From Bradysia coprophila (lineage: Eukaryota; Arthropoda; Insecta; Diptera; Sciaridae), in NCBI RefSeq assembly GCF_014529535.1, contig NW_023503555.1, positions 5,146,001 to 5,210,000 of the forward strand: a DNA stretch of 64,000 bases. The letters are read 5' to 3'. Each line of letters begins with the position of its first letter. The first letter of the stretch is position 1. The translations under genes and the position numbers were made by a program. The notes below the pieces were generated by a model. It searched no databases and was not told the origin of the DNA. It saw nothing but the letters and a program-made list of their open reading frames with translations. This document shows positions 34,301 through 46,300 of the stretch, in pieces.

Positions 34301-37300
34301 ATGGCGTGTGACACCTATAGAACCCCATCTATTGGCGTCTTTTATAATGAATCAGTAAAAAACACATCTCTTGTAAAAATTCCTTGCATTCAATTCCAAG
34401 TGAAGCACAATCTCTTAGACCAGGAAGTGAATTTTCTTTTTTAGTGAATACAGAGATCTGGGTCTAAAAAAGTTTAAATTCGAATTAATTCTAAAAGAAC
34501 AGTGTTGGTGGGTACCCAGGGAATATTTTCGTGAAGTTGATTCTTGAAAGTCTCTAAATCCACGAGCATTTTTGAATGTCATTGATAATTCCAGTAATTC
34601 CAATACCAAATTCCAGAAAATAGACCCCAGTACTAACTTTTATGCTCGAATGTGTCAGAAACTCATTTAACTTATAAAGCTTATCGCCAATTCGAAAATT
34701 GTTCCAACCAAACATCTGAGGATCTAACCAACCGTTCTTTGTGAATATGATTTCAGACAGCGATTGTAGTACCGCGCCTCATTGGACTGTAAATCTCCTG
34801 AATTTACATGGTTACAATGGCACCCCGATAACCGTTACCATGCCCTTCACATAACTATTATCGTTGCCAGAAATTGGTACAAAAGCGATTTGTCATCAAA
34901 CGAATTAAACTTAAAAAGTAATTTATAACGAAACGCTTTATGAGTCTGCGGAGAGGTACAGTGTAAACATATCTGTACACCTTCATTTGAAATCTTTTCA
35001 TTCTTTTATGCCAACCAAATTTGTTCAACATAAAATGGAAAGCAATTAACGCTGCTTGGCAATTGTTTCTGTTTGCTTTGAAGCGTTGTGCAGCATAACA
35101 ACAAAAAAAACCTAATTAATGAACCTTATCTTCGTTGTCGTGTGCTGTCCTTGCTTATAGAAAAAAAGGTAAGATTTTTTGCTGGCTAAATTAAACAACC
35201 AACGGTCCCATCAACAAAAAAGTTTTCAAATTTAAAATCATAATACGTTATAATCGGTGTAACATGATTTTCAGATTTTTTATCTGATTCCATTTTACGA
35301 GAGACATTGGGATGGGTCTTTACTTCGGCTGTAATGAAAAATACATTTTCGTAGAACTTGCAGTATGTGTTTGTACTCATAGCCAAATGAATGTTAAAAG
35401 TGATGAAGTAAACGATTGGGATATCCTAAACAAAAGAAGTAGCAGATTCAATGGTGATTAGATAATTGTAGGTTAAGAAGCTGTAATCTATCATTTGTAA
35501 TAGCAGCACATTCCACATATAAAAATGGCAATTTAATATCCTTCCAAATCTTAACGACCTGTTCAAATTCAATAAAGCCCATCAAATAGCCCATTTACTC
35601 CGCCAATATACTTGTAATGAAAATAGAATCCTCAGAATCACTGAACGCAATACTTAGATATCCCATAAATAAATCAAGTTGATTCGTTTACATCCATTCG
35701 AACCAAATCTGCAATCAGACTCTCATTAGAACCGAAACATTTCCCTATAATACAATCCTTAGGATAATGGAAACATTCATCCACACAACCTACTCCATTT
35801 GAGCATAACTACACATTGTATGGTGTATTATCACTGTTACATGGTTCGTGTTCGTTTTTTTTTGTTTTGTCTTTATGTTAGTACTTAAATTCTTATCTTT
35901 CCTGACGAGTTTATGTAACATCGGAAGTGTTACTTCGAACTCAGCATTCTGGAAAACATGTGTGTATCTACTATCTACACATGAGTGTGAATTGTCGTAA
36001 CATTGTAGAGAGGCAAAAAAAAGAAGAACGTAATACAGAACCGAAGTGTGGAACGTAGTGGCAATCAATTCTTTACCAAAAAAAAAACTCCGTCTCTACT
36101 TTTATGTCTGTCAATAAACACATCGGCTATTATATGGCAAAGTAAAGAGAAGCATTTCTTTGCCATTCTTTCCTTTCGTGTTACTTTATTTGGAAGGGTG
36201 GAGGAGATCAAAAGAAATAAATACATTAACGGGAACGATAAGAGATTTTGTGCCTTGGAGTTATATTTATACACCATGTCAACAAACATCGATTTGACTT
36301 TATTTGAAATCAATTTAACGAATTTTCGTATTTATACTTTCATAACAAGCTCGTTATAGAAAATTTCCTTCTTTTTTGAGCGAAATATTCAAATCTGAAT
36401 ATTAAATATTTATTTATTGTCAGGAAACAACAAAAGTTTTCCATAATAAATAGAAAAATTCTCACTTGCGTTGTTACCTGCTCTACTGCATATGCTAGAA
36501 ATTTGGCTATAAATGTTGTGATTCATCGGAGCGAGTTGTAAAAGAAAATTTATGGAGACATAATATTTTCACTCTCAGAACAGGTCAACTCTCCAATCTT
36601 GGAACATCGATGAATAATTAAATGCAAATATGCTAAAGTAGCAAAAACATTTGATTTTCATTTCCCTTATAATTCGCTGATGCGACACGTCGTCTTTCTG
36701 AATTTAACTGCTCGGCCTTTTCAACAGACCTGATGATGATATGTAATGAGTATCAGTCACTTTCAGTTAAATAGGTATCGCCAAGGCTATAACATGTTTT
36801 ATGCGTTAGCCTTTTATACATTTGCTTAACGGTAATAAAAAAAACCGTCAATTATTCTTTTAGGAATAATTACCCGCTGTTACAACGCAGTCGTTGAAGT
36901 AAGACACGATAAATCAAAAATTACGCAGTAAGGTTGCAATATGAATCTTCAACCAAGGCCACCAGTTACGGCTTTGAGACTAACAGACTTTGAAAAAGCG
37001 TGTATAAGTTCACCTAAGTACACGAATAAACCAGAAAATAAGTTGGTCCAAGGCCTTAGGTTCGCTAACTCAATTTTGTGAAAAACTTCATAAAAGTCCA
37101 AAATCACATGTGTGGCTTATGAAAGTTTGAAAAAACTTTCGTAAGTTCACATCGTATGAGACAAAAAAGCCAAAACTTAGGTTTAGCTTTTGTGGTGACT
37201 TAACCACAAGACCGCCACGAGTCTGCAAGACTAGTGACGAGTTGAAATTTCATTTCGACTATGACTCGCTAGACTTGTTCATGTGCAAATTGATATAGTG

Positions 37301-40300
37301 TTCCTAAAGCATTGTATCAAGTACCACTGCCGCCATGGCCTCATAAGAAATGGTATTTTTGAACTGCATTTTTATACAAAACGTCGAAGGAAGTAATTGA
37401 TATTCTTTCAGATCGAAATAGTGGTCAAACGTTCTACTAGCTGAAGAACGTAGGTTCAAGACCTTAGGATCGTTAATTGAACTCTTAAATTCGTAACATG
37501 CACTCAATGTTTGGTGCGTTATCCTACGTACCTGGAAACAATTTTTTTTTGAAGAAGAACTTTGGCGCCCTGTTTTAAAGTCTTTCAAACTACACCAGTG
37601 ACAAAGTCTCAGCTTTCACATGGACAGCTTTCAGAAATCAAAAAGTGGCTTTTGATGTAGACTCTACACTGTAGACTTACGACATTTTTGTTGTATTACT
37701 TTCAGCGGCATAGAATTTAACTTTATTACGCGGGCAGAGACAACGAAAAGATCCAATAGCTATTGCGGTTCTATATATGGGAAAATGTACTAAACTAATG
37801 AAGTAAAAGATTTAGCTTTTTTATTTTTTATTGAAAATATTGAGAAAAATGATGTAGTAGATTTGGTTAAATCTAATTAAATGCTTGCGTCATATAAAAG
37901 ACTTTTAGAAGTGTTATCATATGGAATAGTGCAATAAATGCTCGTTCACACAAATTATATGCTTGATAAAACAACACAAATTCTACGTAACAGTTCTACT
38001 AACCTCGGTGTCCTCGGATTACATCTCATTCTTGCTTCCATCATGAATTTCTTTTCCTCTTCATTATTGTCTTCGTCCCCCGAACTATCACCGTCAACTA
38101 CACCCCGTGCTGCATTTGCCATGCCAGTAACAATAATCATATGCGTGGGCCTCCGTAATATTGGCATTGGTAATGGCAGTTCACCATGAGCTATAACCGA
38201 AGATAAACATTTTGTAATGCCAGAAGTGAAACGAATGACGTAATAGTATGTTACGTCACTGTTTGTAAATATTTGTTTAGACAAGTGTGAGGTTTGCGGA
38301 ATGGGCCGAAGGCGAGTGGAGTAATCACACGTGCCTAAACAAGCATTTACAAGCAGTGACGTAACACATTTTACATGTTTGTGGACGGTAAGTGCATTTT
38401 CCCTGTCACAAGCAAAGTGCACTTTACCGTGCATAAGCATGTAAATAAAATTGAATACATACCAGCTCTTGCCGTAAGCGACAGTGCACACAATTTTTGT
38501 CGTACTCCCAAATGATTCAATATTACACCCAATGCCGGAAAGATGAATACGAACAGTGTGTGCACAACGATAAACCAAATGTGCTGTTGATGTGAACCGT
38601 AATCTGGTTTGCAGAAACTCTTTTTTATAACATCCTCTCGTGATGTGATATGATATGCCAGTAGTATGGGAACACACAAGATAATTGCACTGAACCATGC
38701 TGCAAATGCCAGCACAACTGGTAGAAATCGTTGTTCGCGTAATTGAGCGAGTCGGGGATGTTTTACCGTTGCATAACGATCTAATGATAGCATTAGCAAA
38801 CTAATAGTGCTGGCGGCGACTGGCATTGACTGGAAAAGAGAGTTTTTCGAAAAAAATAAATAAAACGACAGCGCAACATGAAGAACAAATTCAATTTGGA
38901 AAATTTTTTCATTAAAAACAAAACTCCATTCCACCAACAACCCAAGACACCAACAACAGCAACACTAGAACTATTTCTTTTTATGGATCTGTTTTCATTT
39001 TCATTTTCTCATGGTGCAATCGACATAATTCTGTTGTTTGTAAATTACTAACTGTGGTGTTAACACTGTAAACTGCAATAGAGAACCGGATAATAACATT
39101 TGCACATAAAAATAGTCTGCTCAATTTGGGTAAATTGAATTAACATTTTTCGCTCTTGCACATTGTATTTCTGTCTTTTATTTTCGCGACAAAGAGTATA
39201 GTGCGAGTAACTTTGGATATGCTTAATTGAATTTAGAAATTTGTTAGGTCGATGAAGTGAATGAAAGGTACGAAGGTTTATTTTCAGGATTATTTTTCAA
39301 CAAATTTCGAGAATTTCCAAAATTTTAAGAATATTTTAACTTTCTAGAACTTTGATACGAGCTTTGATGATTTAGGAGATCACAAAAAGTAAATATAAAT
39401 ATTATTGTTATGTGGGCAAAATTGCTTTATCAAATAAATATTTACTTAAAAATCCGCAAGCCGTGTGAAATTTGCTGATCAGAGGTAATGCTCGGAACGG
39501 GTTTGGTCTGACTGGAAACCGAACCGTATTTAAAAAGTTGTGATATCTGGTGCAAAAATTTCAAGTTCAGATCAAACTGAAAAGTGAAAGTTCTCAGGTT
39601 TGGGACAGATTCGGGTGGAAAAAGTTCAGGTGTGGGTTGAACCCAAAATCGAAAATTTCAAGTTCGGATCGAACTTGACATTTTAATATAGATCAACCCG
39701 AGCATTAAGTATGGTTTCCACTCAACAAAAAGTACTCGATGAGAGCCGTGAGATAACGAGCTGTCAAGTTCTTCTTCTTCTTTTTCAGCCTGTTTCTATC
39801 CACTGCTGGACAATTCTCCAATTCTCTTCCATTCCGAACGATCCGTTGCCACTTGTTGCCAATTTGCGCCTGCAATTCGCTTTATACTATTATTCCATCT
39901 CTCTGGTGGTCTACCTCTAGGTCTTGTTTTAGGTGGTCTCCAGTTCATGATCTCTTTGGTCTAACGTTCGTCCGTCCTTCTTTCAATATGTCCCGCCCAG
40001 CTCCACTTTAAAGATGCTATTCTTTCCATGACATCAACAACTTTTGTTTGTTGTCGAATCCATTGATTTGTCATTCTTTCTCTGAGCGTAATTCCAAGCA
40101 TATACTCCGTTCCATGGCTCTTTGTGCCACTCTTAGTTTATTTTCGTGAGCACAGGAAGGACACACATATCGAACACCCTACGTTTCAGACTATTGTTCA
40201 TTTTGCTTTTGAAAATTAGCCTGAGTTTTCCGAACGCTGCCCATGCAAGACGAATTCTACGTTTTATTTCTGCAGCGTTTGGTTGTCCAGACTCAACTTC

Positions 40301-43300
40301 AATTTGTGACCTAGGTACACGTTTCTCCAACACATTTCGATACGTCTATAAAAACGCTACGTCGTGTATAAAACTCCATAAAAGCACGGAAAAATGCAGA
40401 ATTAGCAGAGGGTGACACCATATCACCTAAGTTATTCACATTGATTCTGGAGAGTATTTTTAAGAAATTAGACTGGGTATCAACATAAATGGAGAATACC
40501 TGAGTAATCTCCGTTTCGCAGATGACATCTCCCTGATGGCAGCTGATCTAGATCAGGAGCTGTCAAGTTAACAATGCAAAAATTGAAAATCAAGTCTTAA
40601 TCGGCACAACCGAAGTAAATAATCTCACGAAAACTTAATAGTAGATTACATTGGTTGCTGCGAAAGTAATTCATTACATGAGCTAACAATTTTGTGCGTG
40701 TGTAAATAGTACCTTAGAGAGACTATTCGCACATGCGTCGGAATAATACTTAAGAAAGACTATTCGCACACGCGAGCGAATATCATCTGCATTTTATTTT
40801 TATGAAATATTTGCGTTGACTGTTGAAAAATCATTTCCTCAATTCAATGCCAAAATAGTACATTACTGTTTTGCTGAGACATTTTTTGTTGAGGGGTGTG
40901 GGTAGGTTGTATTTCGAGCTGAAGGCGAGGCATGCATCCCACACGCCTCAACAAAAAATTTCCCAGCAAGACATTTCTGTACTTTGTTGTCTTGTGACCA
41001 GAAAATGTGAAAAACCGGTTTTGAGCAAGACAGTAATGACTCATTTTCTGGCCGCAATCGAAAAAAAAAATATTCCATGCAACTGATGACTTCTGTATGC
41101 ATACTTCCGTAATGAAACTGGATCACTTTACTAGAATTGATAGCTAATGTGAACACGTAGTCGAATTGGGTCATACTTAACATTTTTGAATATTTAAGAA
41201 GGAATACTGTAAGTGTCAAGGCAGTCGGCTCTTCACAACGTTTAGTGAGTTGTTTTAAACGTATAGACTCTAGTAGGTGGAAACAAGAAGTGTTCAATTG
41301 AGTAAAATACAAAGTACCTTCCTATCTAGGTCGGAATCGTCATTAATAATTTAACTGAAAGTAGATTGTAGTCAGTGCAAAAGATCTTATCTAACCGATC
41401 GCTTACTTTTTGTTGAAACTTGTTACTGTGAATCATGAACCGTCCTGAGATATGGGAAAAGTACAAACCACATCGTCAATATGTGAAGACGCTAATGGAA
41501 GAATACAAAACTAAGTTCAATTGGAGTGCCGATGGTCGAGATTCACTAATGGACATCGGCTGTGCCGGCGGTGGAATTACAATTGACTATATTCTACCGA
41601 TTATGCCAACAAATTTCGATCGATTAATCGGTGTTGACATTTCAGAGGACATGATTGCTTATGCCCAGAAAATGCATTCGAAACCAAACATCGAATTCAA
41701 GACGTTCAATATTGAAACCGGTAATACCGGAGAACTGCCGCAAGTGGATCATATAACAGTGTTGTATGTTTTCCATTTGGTACACGACCATGACAAAGCT
41801 CTTAGCAACGTCTACAATCTGTTGAAACCAGGCGGCGATTGCCTGATACTGTTTATACCACAGTTTCGATATTACACTGCGTATGAGCAATTATCACGTC
41901 ATCCAAAGTGGTCGAAATATATGAAAAGTGTGAAAGATGCGATTGTCCCATGCTATTTTTCTGAAACACCCGAATCTGATTTTGAGCAATTGTTGAAGAA
42001 ACATCGCTTTTCGAGTGTGGAAATTGCTACTGATGTTTCGAGCTACCATATGGGCGATGTAAATATCTTTAAAAGTAAGTATTTGCATGAAGACTCCACT
42101 TCATTAAAAATTAGGTCAGGAGAGGGATTACGGCATTAATTCTCTTTTCTCTATTCTATGTTAACTCTTCCGATAGAGTTTCACTATTTCACTGAAAGAT
42201 GTTTTCGTGGAGATAAGGGTTTGGAAAAACGATTGCTAACGTTTCAACATAACATTTTTATAGACTCTTATCGCCAAGCCAACATATGGCTGATTTTTCT
42301 ATTGGCTTTGTTGCAGCGACATCTTTCAGTGAAATAATGAATCGTACTCTATCGGTATCAAAGTTGGTTGAATCAGGTTAAGGTGTCTTCATTTTTAACA
42401 CAGCCGTATGCTTAAGTTAACATCATTCTTTGCAGAATTCATAACAACGGTATATCATTTCTATGAAGGAATTCCCTTAGAGGAACATGACGCTTTTACC
42501 GATGATTTCGCTCGAGTGGCAGTGAATGTCTTTAATTCAATTGCAAATAACAAGCAGTCGAATGAGAATGGAGTGTATCTACCGGTGACCAACTTAATCG
42601 CGTTCGCAAGAAAGTGAAAATTATTTTAATGTTATTATGATCCCAATAAAGTTTCTTTTTGTGCCTTAGGATCATTATTCCACGTTTTTCGTCACTACAC
42701 CTACGATCGAAAAGTTCGGTTAAAGTACTGCTTATAGTAGAGTGACATGCGTGCGTCCGAAAATGTAACTTTGTTGGCCGGTAAACAAAGCCAATAATGG
42801 AATTTCATATATATTTTTTCGGCCGCAATCAACTTCGCCTCGTTAGGACAACCTTACGCCTAGTCCCGAAAAATGCCACTTTTCATAACTTCTAAACTGT
42901 TTACCATTCGAAAATTCACGGCCGGTTTTCTTAACGTGCCGCTTTGGAAACGGACTAAATGTAACAGTGGAACTCACCCACAGCCAGCGTAAGGTTATTG
43001 ATGAAAGCTTTTTTTTTAATCGGACACACCATTTTTGTTTCCGGACGTTTATGGTACTATCGATAGAGAATTTCAAGGTGATCATTTCGTAGAAGTTTTT
43101 TTTTTATAAACGACTTCTCCGGCTCGGGTTGACTCTAAGAAAATTTGAAAATTTCAAAATCATGACCATTTCAGAAAATTTTACACCGGAATTAAACGAC
43201 CCGGTCAATTTTGATCTAATGGTAGTTTGTAGAGAATTTACCGAATTTACGCACGTTTCTAATAAAAGTATCGCCGGGTCGAAAGGTTGTAGCTGTGAGT

Positions 43301-46300
43301 CAGGGTGAGGCATCCAAGTCCAATTTTATTGTTTTGTCAATGAGCACCCCAACCGATTTTTCATTTTATTGGCTTAAAATGATACATCGCACATATGTCA
43401 ATACGCATAACCTGGCCTTAAGGCCAGGTTATGCGTCCGATATATATCGCACATATGTCAATACGCATAACCTGGCCTTAAGGCCAGGTTATGCGTCCGA
43501 TATATATCGCACATATGTCAATACGCATAACCTGGCCTTAAGGCCAGGTTATGCGTCCGATATATATCGCACATATGTCAATACGCATAACCTGGCCTTA
43601 AGGCCAGGTTATGCGTCCGATATATATCGCACATATGTCAATACGCATAACCTGGCCTTAAGGCCAGGTTATGCGTCCGATATATATCGCACATATGTCA
43701 ATACGCATAACCTGGCCTTAAGGCCAGGTTATGCGTCCGATATATATCGCACATATGTCAATACGCATAACCTGGCCTTAAGGCCAGGTTATGCGTCCGA
43801 TATATATCGCACATATGTCAATACGCATAACCTGGCCTTAAGGCCAGGTTATGCGTCCGATATATATCGCACATATGTCAATACGCATAACCTGGCCTTA
43901 AGGCCAGGTTATGCGTCCGATATATATCGCACATATGTCAATACGCATAACCTGGCCTTAAGGCCAGGTTATGCGTCCGATATATATCGCACATATGTCA
44001 ATACGCATAACCTGGCCTTAAGGCCAGGTTATGCGTCCGATATATATCGCACATATGTCAATACGCATAACCTGGCCTTAAGGCCAGGTTATGCGTCCGA
44101 TATATATCGCACATATGTCAATACGCATAACCTGGCCTTAAGGCCATATGTGCGATGTATCATTTTAAGCCAATAAAATGAAAAATCGGTTGGGGTGCTC
44201 ATTGACAAAACAATATCCGATATATATCGCACATATGTCAATACGCATAACCTGGCCTTAAGGCCAGGTTATGCGTCCGATATATATCGCACATATGTCA
44301 ATACGCATAACCTGGCCTTAAGGCCATATGTGCGATGTATCATTTTAAGCCAATAAAATGAAAAATCGGTTGGGGTGCTCATTGACAAAACAATAAAATT
44401 GGACTTGGATGCCTCACCCTGACTCACAGCTACAACCTTTCGACCCGGCGATACTTTTATTAGAAACGTGCGTAAATTCGGTAAATTCTCTACAAACTAC
44501 CATTAGATCAAAATTGACCGGGTCGTTTAATTCCGGTGTAAAATTTTCTGAAATGGTCATGATTTTGAAATTTTCAAATTTTCTTATAGTCAACCCGAGC
44601 CGGAGAAGTCGTTTATAAAAAAAAAACTTCTACGAAATGATCACCTTGAAATTCTCTATCGATAGTACCATAAACGTCCGGAAACAAAAATGGTGTGTCC
44701 GATTAAAAAAAAAGCTTTCATCAATAACCTTACGCTGGCTGTGGGTGAGTTCCACTGTTACATTTAGTCCGTTTCCAAAGCGGCACGTTAAGAAAACCGG
44801 CCGTGAATTTTCGAATGGTAAACAGTTTAGAAGTTATGAAAAGTGGCATTTTTCGGGACTAGTCGTAAGGTTGTCCTAACGAGGCGAAGTTGATTGCGGC
44901 CGAAAAAATATATATGAAATTACATTATTGGCTTTGTTTACCGGCCAACAAAGTTACATTTTCGGACGCACGCATGTCACTCTACTATAAGCAGTACTTT
45001 AACCGAACTTTTCGATCGTAGGTGTAGTGACGAAAAACGTGGAATAATGATCCTAAGGCACAAAAAGAAACTTTATTGGGATCATAATAACATTAAAATA
45101 ATTTTCACTTTCTTGCGACCGCGATTAAGTTGGTCACCGGTAGATACACTCCATTCTCATTCGACTGCTTGTTATTTGCAATTGAATTAAAGACATTCAC
45201 TGCCACTCGAGCGAAATCATCGGTAAAAGCGTCATGTTCCTCTAAGGGAATTCCTTCATAGAAATGATATACCGTTGTTATGAATTCTGCAAAGAATGAT
45301 GTTAACTTAAGCATACGGCTGTGTTAAAAATGAAGACACCTTAACCTGATTCAACCAACTTTGATACCGATAGAGTACGATTCATTATTTCACTGAAAGA
45401 TGTCGCTGCAACAAAGCCAATAGAAAAATCAGCCATATGTTGGCTTGGCGATAAGAGTCTATAAAAATGTTATGTTGAAACGTTAGCAATCGTTTTTCCA
45501 AACCCTTATCTCCACGAAAACATCTTTCAGTGAAATAGTGAAACTCTATCGGAAGAGTTAACATAGAATAGAGAAAAGAGAATTAATGCCGTAATCCCTC
45601 TCCTGACCTAATTTTTAATGAAGTGGAGTCTTCATGCAAATACTTACTTTTAAAGATATTTACATCGCCCATATGGTAGCTCGAAACATCAGTAGCAATT
45701 TCCACACTCGAAAAGCGATGTTTCTTCAACAATTGCTCAAAATCAGATTCGGGTGTTTCAGAAAAATAGCATGGGACAATCGCATCTTTCACACTTTTCA
45801 TATATTTCGACCACTTTGGATGACGTGATAATTGCTCATACGCAGTGTAATATCGAAACTGTGGTATAAACAGTATCAGGCAATCGCCGCCTGGTTTCAA
45901 CAGATTGTAGACGTTGCTAAGAGCTTTGTCATGGTCGTGTACCAAATGGAAAACATACAACACTGTTATATGATCCACTTGCGGCAGTTCTCCGGTATTA
46001 CCGGTTTCAATATTGAACGTCTTGAATTCGATGTTTGGTTTCGAATGCATTTTCTGGGCATAAGCAATCATGTCCTCTGAAATGTCAACACCGATTAATC
46101 GATCGAAATTTGTTGGCATAATCGGTAGAATATAGTCAATTGTAATTCCACCGCCGGCACAGCCGATGTCCATTAGTGAATCTCGACCATCGGCACTCCA
46201 ATTGAACTTAGTTTTGTATTCTTCCATTAGCGTCTTCACATATTGACGATGTGGTTTGTACTTTTCCCATATCTCAGGACGGTTCATGATTCACAGTAAC

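Larger units (their letters stand above)
40842..43397. repeat. Left arm of a 6-kb palindrome
   Basis: 2,556 bp, reverse complement of 44,325-46,880: position x pairs with 87,722 minus x throughout, with no insertion or deletion. Four substitutions were found (42,603; 42,800; 42,859; 43,135), all in the inner third. The arm carries a hairpin-type dispersed repeat at its outer end (40,860-41,070) and one complete methyltransferase gene. Its inner end ATCGCACATATG lies inside the unit of the neighbouring satellite. Confidence 0.92.

Noticed and set aside
43295..44176. A 293-codon open frame of repeating IYRTYVNTHNLALRPGYASD
   Set aside because: The 60-bp unit is a multiple of three without a stop in this frame, so any array of it stays open. 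The second array (46,879-47,340) is open the same way. No promoter, start context or known protein fits.
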